From Parasphingorhabdus litoris DSM 22379 (lineage in GTDB: Bacteria; Pseudomonadota; Alphaproteobacteria; Sphingomonadales; Sphingomonadaceae): 64,000 nucleotides of DNA. The notes under the pieces are model-generated. The model was not told the DNA's origin. It ran no database searches and saw only the letters and a program-made list of their open reading frames with translations. Positions 29,431 through 37,991 of this stretch are shown one piece after another (the first letter of the stretch is position 1; each line of letters opens with the position of its first letter). The stretch lies in assembly GCF_020906275.1 (NCBI RefSeq), contig NZ_CP086727.1:2542001-2606000 (forward strand). The letters run 5' to 3'. Made by a program: the position numbers and the translations under genes.

Positions 29431-29768
29431 TCGCCCAAATCATTCTTACCCTGGGCCTCTCGGTCTGTCTGTTTTACATTATCAGTCTCGGCAAGTCCTT
29501 GCCAATCGTCCGGTTTGGTTTGTTTCTGGTTGTTCTCACGGGCTATGCGTTTATCTGGTTCCCCGAAATGACTAATGTCTTTGCCAATCTGGTAGGCATT
29601 GGCCGCGGTGCTGACCTGATCATCTATCTTTGGATTTTGATGAGTCTTTTCCTGATCCTGAAACTGCATATCAAACTACGGGAACAGTCGGAAGCGTTGA
29701 CGACATTGGCTCGCCATCTGGCTTTGGGTCAAGAACGGACTGAACAGCAGGCCGAAAACAGCAAGTAA
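29427..29768 (+). CDS. DUF2304 family membrane protein
   Basis: A 113-residue protein with three hydrophobic segments (about 3-20, 30-48 and 65-83) and a charged helical tail. The layout, with R-G-A-D-L-I-I-Y-L before the last helix, is that of DUF2304 proteins, which usually sit beside GT2 genes and are thought to help polyprenyl-linked sugar transfer. The start overlaps the GT2 stop as ATGA. It is the last gene of the four-gene glycosylation module. Confidence 0.85.
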   Translation: MIAQIILTLGLSVCLFYIISLGKSLPIVRFGLFLVVLTGYAFIWFPEMTNVFANLVGIGRGADLIIYLWILMSLFLILKLHIKLREQSEALTTLARHLALGQERTEQQAENSK

Positions 29769-29838
29769 GGTATCTGTGCTTAGGCAAGACAGATGCTTTT
29801 CACTGTCCCGACCGCGTTGGCTTCGATATAGCCTGGGA

Positions 29839-30699
29839 ATGACCGACACCAATTTCCGTCCCCGCCGTTCCTGTCTCTATATGCCGGCGTCCAACGCGCG
29901 GGCTTTGGAAAAGGCAAAAACACTGCCCGCCGACACGATCATTCTCGATCTGGAGGACGCCGTTGCGCCGGATGCAAAAGATGCTGCCCGGGATGCTGCT
30001 TGCAAGGCATTGTCGCAAGGTGGCTATGGCAAGCGTGAAATGGTTGTACGCATCAATGCAATGGACACTCCCTGGTTTGCCGAGGATATGAAGAGCCTTT
30101 GTAACAGCAATGCCAACGCCATATTGGTTCCTAAAGTTCGCAGCGCCGACGATATTGTTGAGATATCCGGGATGATCGAAGGTGATCTGCAGCTATGGGC
30201 GATGATCGAAATGCCGATTGCAGTGCTGAACATTGCCAGCATCGCCCAGACGGCCGCCAAGACCCGGCTCAAAACTTTCGTCATGGGTTTCAATGATCTG
30301 GCAAAGGAAATGCGGGCGGAGCAGGATCGAAACCTGTTCATGCCAGCAATCGCGCAAACGATCATGGCCGGGCGTGCTTTTGGGCTGAATATTTTGGACA
30401 GCGTTTACAACGACTTTAAGGACCCCATTGGGTTCGAACAGGAGTGTCGGCAGGCCAAAACTTTTGGCTTTGATGGAAAAACCCTTATTCACCCTGCGCA
30501 AATTGATATCGCCAATCGCGAATTTGCCCCTGACGATCAAAAGATAGCGGAAGCCAAAGCCATTATTGCTGCGTTCCAGGACCCTGCGAATGACGGCAAA
30601 GGTGTGATTACCGTTGATGGAAAGATGACGGAGATTCTGCATTTGCGGCAAGCCGAACAGACCATAGCCTTGGCAGAGGCGATTGCCTCCGCTTCCTAA
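29839..30699 (+). CDS. CoA ester lyase, HpcH/HpaI (CitE-like) family
   Basis: A 286-residue TIM-barrel enzyme of the citrate lyase beta/malyl-CoA lyase group. Early R-R-S-C-L-Y-M-P-A-S-N-A-R binds CoA, I-L-D-L-E-D-A-V-A-P-D-A-K gives the metal and substrate residues, and the late G-F-D-G-K-T-L-I-H-P-A-Q-I is the family C-terminal motif. Typical reactions cleave (3S)-malyl-CoA, citramalyl-CoA or similar esters. The ATG at 29839 was chosen because upstream in-frame residues do not fit the family. An aldehyde dehydrogenase and a CoA transferase follow on the same strand. Confidence 0.88.
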   Translation: MTDTNFRPRRSCLYMPASNARALEKAKTLPADTIILDLEDAVAPDAKDAARDAACKALSQGGYGKREMVVRINAMDTPWFAEDMKSLCNSNANAILVPKVRSADDIVEISGMIEGDLQLWAMIEMPIAVLNIASIAQTAAKTRLKTFVMGFNDLAKEMRAEQDRNLFMPAIAQTIMAGRAFGLNILDSVYNDFKDPIGFEQECRQAKTFGFDGKTLIHPAQIDIANREFAPDDQKIAEAKAIIAAFQDPANDGKGVITVDGKMTEILHLRQAEQTIALAEAIASAS

Positions 30700-30730
30700 T
30701 CAGCCGTTCAACCTCGACAAACTGCAAAAA

Positions 30731-30759
30731 TATGGTTTAAGTGGTCAATTGAAACCATA
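30731..30759. promoter_or_regulatory. Dyad upstream of the aldehyde dehydrogenase gene
   Basis: TATGGTTT (30731-30738) and its exact complement (30752-30759) are separated by 13 bp, ending 37 bp before the start codon. It may be an operator or a weak hairpin closing the lyase transcript. Confidence 0.35.
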
Positions 30760-30796
30760 ATTTAAGCGCATCAAAGCGTGTTGCAGGAGAAGAGTG

Positions 30797-32251
30797 ATGG
30801 AAGCATTGGAAGCAGCAGCTGGCGAAGTCAGCAAAGACGAAATCATGGCGGCCTTTCAGGCGCAGCGCGATGCTTTTCATGCCGAGTTGCCGGTGACCTA
30901 TGAAAGCCGCATGGACCGGATCAACCGGACCGCGCAAATGATTATCGACAACAAGGATGCGCTTTGCGAAGCCGTGTCCAATGATTTCGGTCATCGCAGC
31001 AGCGTGCAGACCGTCATGACCGACCTGATGTCGGTGGTCGGCCATGCCAAGGATCATAAGAAAAACCTGCGCAAATGGATGCGTCCGGAAAGACGCAAAA
31101 TGGACTTTCCCTTGGGTCTGTTAGGCGCCAGCGGCGCGGTAGAATATCAACCCAAAGGCGTTGTGGGTGTCATTTCCCCATGGAATTTCCCGATCAACCT
31201 GGCTTTTGATCCGGCGATTGGCGCTTTCGGTGCTGGCAACCGGGTGATGATCAAGTTTTCCGAATTCTGTCCGGAAACCGGTGAGCTGGCGAAACAATTG
31301 GTCGCGAAATATTTTGCTCCGGAAGAAATGACCGTGATCACCGGCGGTCCGGCGACCGGCAAAGCTTTCTCGGAAATTCCGTGGGACCATCTGATTTTCA
31401 CTGGCGGTGGCGGAATTGCAAAGCATGTGATGGCCGCAGCAGCACAAAATCTGACACCGGTCACACTGGAACTTGGCGGTAAATCACCTACCATTGTCGG
31501 GCCAGATGCCGATATTCAAAAGACAACCCAGCGGATCGCGATGGGCAAGATGATGAACGCCGGTCAAATCTGCCTCGCGCCAGACTATCTGATGGTGCCA
31601 GCCGACAAAGAAGACAAGGTGGTCGAAGGTATTGCCAGCAATGTGGCAGAGCAATATCCAACGATGATTGCCAATGACGACTATACGTCAGTAATCAACG
31701 GACGGCACAAGGAACGACTACAAGGCTTGATCGATGACGCGGTTGCCAAGGGCGCAAAACAGACCGTGGTCAATCCGGGTGATGAGGATTTCTCGAACAC
31801 CAACAGCAACAAGATGCCGCTCACTGTCCTGCAAAATGTCAATGAGGACATGCGCGTGATGCAGGAAGAGATTTTTGGCCCCGTGCTGCCAGTCAAGACC
31901 TATCGCAACCTGGATGAAGTCGTTGAATATGTGAACGATCATGACCGCCCGCTCGGCCTATACTATTTTGGCGAAACGGAAGCAGACAAACGCAAAGTGC
32001 TCGATCGCACCATTTCCGGCGGGGTCACGGTCAATGACGTGATTTTCCATATCGCACAACATGACCTGCCCTTTGGCGGCATTGGACCATCGGGCATGGG
32101 TGCCTATACTGGGCCAGATGGCTTCAAAGAGTTTAGCCATGCGAAGGCCGTGTACCGCCAGCCGAAAGTCAATATTGCCAAAATTGCTGGTTTCCTGCCG
32201 CCTTATGGATCCGCTACAGAAAAGACCATGAAGCAGCAGATGAAACTCTAA
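30797..32251 (+). CDS. calB: Coniferyl-aldehyde-dehydrogenase-type NAD(P)-dependent aldehyde dehydrogenase
   Basis: A 484-residue aldehyde dehydrogenase. The active site is complete: Glu225 in L-E-L-G-G-K-S and nucleophile Cys259 in G-Q-I-C-L-A-P. The P-W-N-F-P element and the lack of a long N-terminal extension fit the CalB/ALDH3-like group, which oxidises coniferyl and other aromatic or long-chain aldehydes to acids. AGGAG lies seven bases before the ATG at 30797; the GTG just before it is less likely. The true substrate may be broader than coniferyl aldehyde. The CoA transferase gene follows 12 bp later. Confidence 0.87.
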   Translation: MEALEAAAGEVSKDEIMAAFQAQRDAFHAELPVTYESRMDRINRTAQMIIDNKDALCEAVSNDFGHRSSVQTVMTDLMSVVGHAKDHKKNLRKWMRPERRKMDFPLGLLGASGAVEYQPKGVVGVISPWNFPINLAFDPAIGAFGAGNRVMIKFSEFCPETGELAKQLVAKYFAPEEMTVITGGPATGKAFSEIPWDHLIFTGGGGIAKHVMAAAAQNLTPVTLELGGKSPTIVGPDADIQKTTQRIAMGKMMNAGQICLAPDYLMVPADKEDKVVEGIASNVAEQYPTMIANDDYTSVINGRHKERLQGLIDDAVAKGAKQTVVNPGDEDFSNTNSNKMPLTVLQNVNEDMRVMQEEIFGPVLPVKTYRNLDEVVEYVNDHDRPLGLYYFGETEADKRKVLDRTISGGVTVNDVIFHIAQHDLPFGGIGPSGMGAYTGPDGFKEFSHAKAVYRQPKVNIAKIAGFLPPYGSATEKTMKQQMKL

Positions 32252-32263
32252 AGTCAGGCGGAT

Positions 32264-33433
32264 ATGGCAGATTTCCCTTTAGCAGGGCTCAAGGTCCTGG
32301 ATTTTTCGCGCGTGGTCGCGGGCCCTTATGCGACGCGGATGCTCTCCGATCTGGGTGCAGACGTGTTGAAGGTCGAACCGCCGGAAGGCGATGTCACCCG
32401 CAAACTCGCCAAGCGCGAAAGCGGGGTGAGCGGCAATTATCTGCAGCTCAATATCGGGAAACAAAATATCTGTCTCGATCTCAAAGCCGAGGGCGCGCCG
32501 GAACTGGTGAGGAAACTGGCAGCAGAGGCCGATATCGTCGTGGAGAATTTTCGCCCCGGTATCATGGACAGATTTGGTGTTGGCTGGGGTGATCTGTCCA
32601 AGGCCAACCCGCGGCTCATCATGTTGTCTATCTCCGGCTATGGCCAGAACGGACCGGAGCGTGAAAAGGCCGCCTATGCGCCTGTCCTCCATGCCGAGAC
32701 GGGTTTGATTGCGCGGCAGGCACAGATGAGCGGCGGCCATTCCACCGATATTCAGTTTGCCATGGCTGACAGTTACAGCTCCCTGCACGGGATTATTGCG
32801 ATCCTCTCCGCCTTGCGCACGCTCGACCAGACCGGCGAAGGGCAGCATATTGATCTCGCGATGCTCAATGTCCTGCATTCGGCCGATGATTATGCCCATT
32901 TCGCGCTGGATGATATCTGGCCCAAACCGCCGGAAACTCTGGTCTGGGAAGCACCCGAAGATCGCCAGATATTGATTGTCGGCGACATGAAATGGTTATG
33001 GCTGATGTTCTCGACCAAGGACGGCCTTGAGGACCCAACACCAGAGGGCGCGGACATTCCAACAAAGGTAAAGTTACGGCGCGAGGCTATGGAACAGCAT
33101 ATTCGATCCCATGAGAGCTTTGATGCGCTGACCGGCACGCTGGACCGGCTCAATCTGGCCTGGGGCGAAGTGCATCCTTTTGGCCCGGATGTTTACGACC
33201 AACCCAGCATCGAGCATCTGGGCACGATTGTCGATGTCACGGACGATGCTGGCAATGCTCGCCGGACGGTTCAGTCGCCCTATCGTTTTTCAAAATCGAA
33301 AAGCGGTATTGATAGCAACGCCAAGACCGCCAGACGCGGTGAACATAATGTCACTGCGCTCAAACAATGGTTGGGCATGACCGACGATGAAATTGCCCAT
33401 CTTATAGAGAACAAGGCATTGCGTAGTGATTGA
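32264..33433 (+). CDS. CaiB/BaiF (family III) CoA transferase
   Basis: A 389-residue enzyme that moves CoA between carboxylic acids. It opens with the family element G-L-K-V-L-D-F-S-R-V-V-A-G-P-Y-A-T-R-M-L (8-27), followed by A-D-V-L-K-V-E-P-P and V-E-N-F-R-P-G. The catalytic aspartate is Asp169 in F-A-M-A-D-S-Y. The substrate is unknown. With the dehydrogenase 12 bp upstream it could activate the acid that the dehydrogenase makes, and the CitE-like lyase could act later on a CoA ester. Confidence 0.9.
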   Translation: MADFPLAGLKVLDFSRVVAGPYATRMLSDLGADVLKVEPPEGDVTRKLAKRESGVSGNYLQLNIGKQNICLDLKAEGAPELVRKLAAEADIVVENFRPGIMDRFGVGWGDLSKANPRLIMLSISGYGQNGPEREKAAYAPVLHAETGLIARQAQMSGGHSTDIQFAMADSYSSLHGIIAILSALRTLDQTGEGQHIDLAMLNVLHSADDYAHFALDDIWPKPPETLVWEAPEDRQILIVGDMKWLWLMFSTKDGLEDPTPEGADIPTKVKLRREAMEQHIRSHESFDALTGTLDRLNLAWGEVHPFGPDVYDQPSIEHLGTIVDVTDDAGNARRTVQSPYRFSKSKSGIDSNAKTARRGEHNVTALKQWLGMTDDEIAHLIENKALRSD

Positions 33434-33476
33434 TCGGCGATGCAGCCGAATGTTTCAGGTCGCAAAAAGTCTTAAT

Positions 33477-33496
33477 TCATTCAGCCGGCTGAATGA
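33477..33496. terminator. Perfect 20-bp palindrome at the convergent end of two genes
   Basis: TCATTCAGCC followed directly by its complement. It contains the stop codon of the minus-strand membrane protein and lies 44 bp after the CoA transferase stop. As RNA it would form an 8-bp stem; on the minus strand a T5 run follows about ten bases later. It may be a bidirectional terminator. Confidence 0.35.
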
Positions 33497-35093
33497 CTTC
33501 TTTCCGCCATTGTCGGTTCGGCAATAAACTGGCTGCAGCCAGCGGCAATACCCAAACCAGCCGCATCTGATACCGGCCCTTTGCTCCCGAAAGGGCGCCG
33601 CATATTGCAGCATTGGCAAATATTCCTATGACGATCAACAACGAGAAGGTTGCGGTTCTGCCCAAACGCCCCGGCTGCCTAAAATTTCGATACAAGAAAC
33701 CAAGCAAAAACAGCAAAGCAACCCCGGAAACGACAAAGGTCGATATTTCCCAAAACCGTGTCGGCATGGTGTTTTTAAATGCAGCAGATTGCTTTTGCGA
33801 ACCGAACAGCACGCCGGGTATCTTGTCTTGAAATTGGTTTTTTTGTTTGTCGTTATAGTTGAAATTCGGAAGATTGAAGGTGACAAGCTGTGTCCCAAAA
33901 CCGCGGAAAGAAGCTGCCAGAACCTCGATCGGATATTCCAAAAAGACGTCCAGAACGAAGGCCTTTTCGGCAGCTGCAATTTCACGTCTCTCGCGATTGG
34001 GCAACGCCTGAAAAAAGCCTTCATCTTTGGCTTTGCTCCAAAGCAATTGATCGTGATTAATTACTGGAAAATCGAGCACGCGGCAGAATTTATGATCTTC
34101 GGTTTTGCAATGCTTCTCGAGATATTGATATCCCGGGCCGTCAGAAATCACTCTCGCGGCAAGGAAAGGCGGCATGACTGGTGCATTTCCTGAATATTTT
34201 GTCACGCCCCAATAGAAAACGGATTGCCCGGCAAAAGACAGCAATATGCTGGTTACGATCGCCAAGATCGGTTTCCACCCAATCTGCAGAAATTTGGTAA
34301 CATTGCCCAACAGGACCACCGCCAAGAGAGAGATCGTGATCAGAACATTGGTGTTGTGAAAAAGCATCGCGGCGAGAAGTAGGACAAGCCAGAACAGCCT
34401 CTCTGCTGTCCCCTGTCGCCCCCAAAATGCAGCCAAATGGACAAAGGACAGCAACCCCAGGCCGGCAAATATATCGGGCATCAGAAAGCCGGAGAAGAAG
34501 GCAACGGAAGAGAGAAACACAACTGGCAGGCCGATGGCCAACGTTCGTTTCGTGGATGAAACACCGTTTTCTTCCGGCACGAAAGCGCGGATTGTCAACA
34601 TGATTGCAACGCCCACAACCAGGGATTGCAAGACCGCTGCCAACCAAAAATTGCCAAAAATTTGAGCGAGATAGAGAAAGGCACCATAGAAAATCGACCG
34701 ACCTGCCAAAGCTACCGGCGCATCATCCTTGCTGTCAGTCAGTGTAGCTTGCGAGCCGACTGCCGTCGAAGCGGTTTCTTTTGGCGATGCGGAATATCGA
34801 TCATGAAACTCGTTGGTCCAAGGTGACTCCAATCCCGTCAGCTTGTAGACCCCTGCGTCAGCCGCCCGAATATAGCTTGGCGTGTCTGTCATGTAGAATG
34901 GTTCGCCATTGATCAATGACGGCCACAACAATGCAATCGCCAATATTATGACCGAGATGGCTGGTCCGAAACCTGTCTTCCCCGTTTTACTCAAAAATGG
35001 CCTCCGACCGCTCACTCCACTGTCTTTTGCATGTCTATGGCACCGCAAAAGCTGATTCCAACTCGAATTCGCTGATAGCCCATAATGGCACAT
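33477..35093 (-). CDS. Polytopic membrane protein, possible GT-C-type glycosyltransferase
   Basis: A 538-residue protein with about ten membrane segments and a large periplasmic-type loop in the middle that holds two cysteines (C-K-T-E-D-H-K-F-C). The first loop carries Y-M-T-D-T-P-S-Y-I-R-A-A, a place where GT-C enzymes keep catalytic acids. It is divergent from a GT2 gene and near gtrA, so it may be the final transferase of a Gtr-like glycan modification set. The start is uncertain: ATG 35093 and TTG 35102 are in frame and neither has a ribosome site; a GTG near 35015 is also possible. Confidence 0.65.
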   Translation of the reverse strand: MCHYGLSANSSWNQLLRCHRHAKDSGVSGRRPFLSKTGKTGFGPAISVIILAIALLWPSLINGEPFYMTDTPSYIRAADAGVYKLTGLESPWTNEFHDRYSASPKETASTAVGSQATLTDSKDDAPVALAGRSIFYGAFLYLAQIFGNFWLAAVLQSLVVGVAIMLTIRAFVPEENGVSSTKRTLAIGLPVVFLSSVAFFSGFLMPDIFAGLGLLSFVHLAAFWGRQGTAERLFWLVLLLAAMLFHNTNVLITISLLAVVLLGNVTKFLQIGWKPILAIVTSILLSFAGQSVFYWGVTKYSGNAPVMPPFLAARVISDGPGYQYLEKHCKTEDHKFCRVLDFPVINHDQLLWSKAKDEGFFQALPNRERREIAAAEKAFVLDVFLEYPIEVLAASFRGFGTQLVTFNLPNFNYNDKQKNQFQDKIPGVLFGSQKQSAAFKNTMPTRFWEISTFVVSGVALLFLLGFLYRNFRQPGRLGRTATFSLLIVIGIFANAAICGALSGAKGRYQMRLVWVLPLAAASLLPNRQWRKEVIQPAE

Positions 35094-35195
35094 ATTCAAC
35101 AAGATATGCTGGTTTCAGGCCGGTTTTACCTTTTACAAACAGATGCATAATAGTTACCACTTGGCCGCAATGATCGGGTGAAGAAAGAAACGACC

Positions 35196-36236
35196 ATGAA
35201 ATTAATAGTGCAAATTCCATGCTATAATGAAGCCGGCACGCTGGAAGAAACGGTCGCCGATATTCCCAAATCCATCGACGGTATCGACACGATCGAAATT
35301 TTGATCATTGACGATGGTTCGTCAGATGGGACGTCGGAACTGGCGCGCAAGCTGGGCGTTCATCATATCATCAGGAACAAGCGTAATATGGGTCTGGCCC
35401 GCACCTTTAAAAAAGGTCTGGATCACAGTCTAAGCCTGGACGCAGATATCATCGTCAATACCGATGGAGATAATCAATATTGCGGCGCGGACATCGCCAA
35501 GCTGGTTCAGCCAATTATTGCCGGAACCGCCGATATCACGATCGGTGATCGCCAAACATCGACCATTGCGCATTTCTCGCTAGGCAAGAAGCTTTTGCAA
35601 CGCTTTGGCAGCTGGGTCGTGCGGCGTTTCTCTGAAGTTGATGTTCCTGATGCCGTCAGCGGATTTCGCGCGATATCCAGAGAAGCGGCCTTTCGCATCA
35701 ACATCGTTTCCTCTTTCAGCTACACGATCGAGATGCTCATCCAAGTGGGTAAGAAAGGCATAGCTTTCACCAGTGTTCCCGTTCGCACCAATCCCAAAAC
35801 CAGGGATTCACGACTGTTTAACAGCGTATTCCGGTTTATTGAACGATCAGGAACGACCCTGCTGCGCATGTATTCCATGTATCAGCCACTGCGGGTTTTC
35901 ACGCTCATTGGCCTGGTGATCGGTCTAATTGGCACAATCCCGATGATCCGGTTCCTATATTTCTATCTGTTCGTGTCCGGCGAGGGTAAAATTCAGTCGC
36001 TGGTTATCGGGTCGGCTTTCCTGATCGTTGGTGTTTTGACTTTCATTCTCGGCTTGATGGCCGATTTGATAAATCATAACCGCCAATTGATTGAAATGTC
36101 GCTTGAAAAGCTTCGGCATGTTGAAGATGCGCAAAAAGCCTTACTGGCCGATGCCAGTGCCCGATCCGCTGTTGTCGAAGAGCAACCGGTACCAGAAAAA
36201 CTTGAGGAAAGTAGCAGTCGTCAGGACGATCAATAA
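35196..36236 (+). CDS. Glycosyltransferase family 2 with C-terminal membrane helices (GtrB/DPMS-like)
   Basis: A 346-residue enzyme. The GT-A domain has Q-I-P-C-Y-N-E-A-G, I-I-D-D-G-S-S-D-G-T and N-T-D-G-D-N-Q-Y (D-x-D). Two membrane helices follow (about 240-262 and 277-300), then an acidic, apparently disordered tail. This matches GtrB-type enzymes that attach a sugar to undecaprenyl phosphate. The ATG at 36196-type spacing favours the start at 35196; a GTG at 35178 is also in frame. Its last 96 bp overlap the opposite-strand gtrA gene. Confidence 0.88.
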   Translation: MKLIVQIPCYNEAGTLEETVADIPKSIDGIDTIEILIIDDGSSDGTSELARKLGVHHIIRNKRNMGLARTFKKGLDHSLSLDADIIVNTDGDNQYCGADIAKLVQPIIAGTADITIGDRQTSTIAHFSLGKKLLQRFGSWVVRRFSEVDVPDAVSGFRAISREAAFRINIVSSFSYTIEMLIQVGKKGIAFTSVPVRTNPKTRDSRLFNSVFRFIERSGTTLLRMYSMYQPLRVFTLIGLVIGLIGTIPMIRFLYFYLFVSGEGKIQSLVIGSAFLIVGVLTFILGLMADLINHNRQLIEMSLEKLRHVEDAQKALLADASARSAVVEEQPVPEKLEESSSRQDDQ

Positions 36237-36575
36237 AGCCAGAATATAGGTCATATTGAGCATTTCATGCAGCAGCAGAAACGCCAGATATTCAGACGTT
36301 CGAAACGCCAAGCTGCTGAGCGCAAATTTGAGGAAGTCGCCGCGTACAGTACCTGCGCTGGAAAAAACAACGCGGCGAAGCGACAGGAAATTCACCATAT
36401 AAGCGACGACAAATGCCACTAGCACCGCTATCTTTTCCTGAACCCCGAATATCTCATGCAGAAATATCGGAATCCCAAGAGTGATCGTCGCACTTGTCGC
36501 GCTGACAATGACGAACTTCTGTATCTGACGCCAGGTTCGTTTGTTGATCAGCCGATCTCGCAAATTCGCTATCAT
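36141..36575 (-). CDS. gtrA: GtrA-family membrane protein (polyprenyl-linked sugar flippase)
   Basis: A 144-residue protein with four membrane helices. The core resembles GtrA: K-F-V-I-V-S in helix 1, N-F-L-S-L-R-R-V-V-F-S between helices 2 and 3 and K-F-F-W-Y-R-L-L-F near the end, matching the family 'N-F-x-x-x-R-x-x-V-F' and 'F-x-W-x-R-x-x-V-F' patterns. GtrA flips bactoprenol-linked glucose in O-antigen glucosylation, working with a GtrB like the convergent GT2 gene, which it overlaps by 96 bp. Confidence 0.85.
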   Translation of the reverse strand: MIANLRDRLINKRTWRQIQKFVIVSATSATITLGIPIFLHEIFGVQEKIAVLVAFVVAYMVNFLSLRRVVFSSAGTVRGDFLKFALSSLAFRTSEYLAFLLLHEMLNMTYILALLIVLTTATFLKFFWYRLLFDNSGSGTGIGQ

Positions 36576-36650
36576 CTAAACAAACCTTGGCTTTCTGATC
36601 CGAAGCGGACGGCTTCCTGAGGAGGCTTTATCGCATCAATTGGCTGTTAT

Positions 36651-37991
36651 TCAAGCATCCGCTTTACGCGCCTGACGCCGTTTGAACGACTTGGCTGCGT
36701 TATTCCAATGCTTGGGACCGCCCTTCTTGCCGCCGCCGGGACGCCCTTTGCGCGAACTATGCTTGTTCTTCGGAGGGCCACCGCGTGTCGGCTTCGCATT
36801 GTAGCGTTTGGGCTTCTGACCATAGATGCGCGGTGCCACTTCTTCGCGGGACGGTTCGTCATAACCTTCCGGCAAAGCAATAACTTCCGGTTTCACACCG
36901 GTTAGCTTGACCACGTCACGTAGAAACTGACGCTCGTCCGGAGCCACCATTGAGTATGAAATTCCTGAGGCCCCTGCCCGCGCAGTCCGGCCGATACGGT
37001 GGACATATTGCTCCGGCACATTGGGCATATCGAAATTGATCACATGGCTGACACCATCGACATCAATACCGCGTGCGGCAATGTCGGTTGCAACCAGAAT
37101 ATTGATCTTGCCCTTGCGGAAATCACCCAGGGCGCGCTCGCGCTGCGGCTGGCTTTTATTGCCATGAATGGCGGCGCTATGGATGCCCACAGCATTCAGG
37201 TTTTTCACAACCTTGTCTGCGCCATGTTTGGTCTGGGTAAAGACCAGCATGTGATCCGGGTTTTCCTGGTTCACAAAGTCTTTTAACAGACGCTGCTTAT
37301 CTTCTTGATTAACATAGGTAACCCGTTGATCAACACGCTCCGCAGTCGTGGATTGCGGCGCGACCGAAACCTGAACCGGGTTGGTCAGAAACCGGTCGGC
37401 CAGTTCAGAAATTGTCTTAGGCATGGTTGCCGAGAAGAACAGGCTTTGCCGCTTCTTAGGCAGCATCGGCACGATCTTTTTCAGCGGAACGATAAAGCCA
37501 AGGTCCAGCATCTGGTCCGCTTCATCGAGCACCAATATCTCGACCTTACTGAGGTCAAGGCTGCGTTGATCGACGAGGTCAAGCAAACGGCCCGGGGTTG
37601 CGACAAGCACATCCACGCCGCGCTGCAAAATACGTTTTTGCCGGTTGATCGGAACGCCGCCAAAAGCAGACGTCACATACATGCCAAGGCCTTTGGAATA
37701 GCCGGTCATGCTATCGGCAATCTGCCGCGCCAGTTCCCGCGTTGGTGCGAGCACCAGCATCCGGCATTCGTTGCGGCCAGGCTTGCGTTTGTTGTTCAAC
37801 AGGTGGTGGATAGAAGGCAGCGAGAAAGCAGCGGTCTTGCCGGTGCCGGTCTGGGCGATGCCAAGAATGTCCTTGCCTTCCAGTGCTGGCGGGATGGCCT
37901 GCTGCTGAATGGGGGATGGTTTGGTGTAGCCGCCTTCGGCCACACGCGTTTGAATTGGTTTCGCCAGAGCGAAATCAGAAAATAAAGTCAA
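36651..37991 (-). CDS. rhlE: DEAD-box ATP-dependent RNA helicase, RhlE-like
   Basis: A 446-residue helicase. In order: Q motif (K-P-S-P-I-Q, 24-29), A-Q-T-G-T-G-K-T (46-53), P-T-R-E-L-A, T-P-G-R, D-E-A-D, S-A-T, then the second RecA lobe with V-A-T-D-I-A-A-R-G-I-D and H-R-I-G-R-T-A-R-A-G. The tail is a Lys/Arg/Gly-rich low-complexity RNA-binding extension. It unwinds RNA in ribosome assembly or mRNA decay. The start is TTG at 37991, fixed by the conserved N-terminus M-T-x-F-S-D, with AAGG upstream. A leader region of up to 490 bp precedes it. Confidence 0.92.
   Translation of the reverse strand: MTLFSDFALAKPIQTRVAEGGYTKPSPIQQQAIPPALEGKDILGIAQTGTGKTAAFSLPSIHHLLNNKRKPGRNECRMLVLAPTRELARQIADSMTGYSKGLGMYVTSAFGGVPINRQKRILQRGVDVLVATPGRLLDLVDQRSLDLSKVEILVLDEADQMLDLGFIVPLKKIVPMLPKKRQSLFFSATMPKTISELADRFLTNPVQVSVAPQSTTAERVDQRVTYVNQEDKQRLLKDFVNQENPDHMLVFTQTKHGADKVVKNLNAVGIHSAAIHGNKSQPQRERALGDFRKGKINILVATDIAARGIDVDGVSHVINFDMPNVPEQYVHRIGRTARAGASGISYSMVAPDERQFLRDVVKLTGVKPEVIALPEGYDEPSREEVAPRIYGQKPKRYNAKPTRGGPPKNKHSSRKGRPGGGKKGGPKHWNNAAKSFKRRQARKADA

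Noticed and set aside
37305..37985. 226-codon plus-strand frame opposite rhlE
   Set aside because: It mirrors the DEAD-box gene, has Arg/His-rich unlikely composition and no family resemblance.
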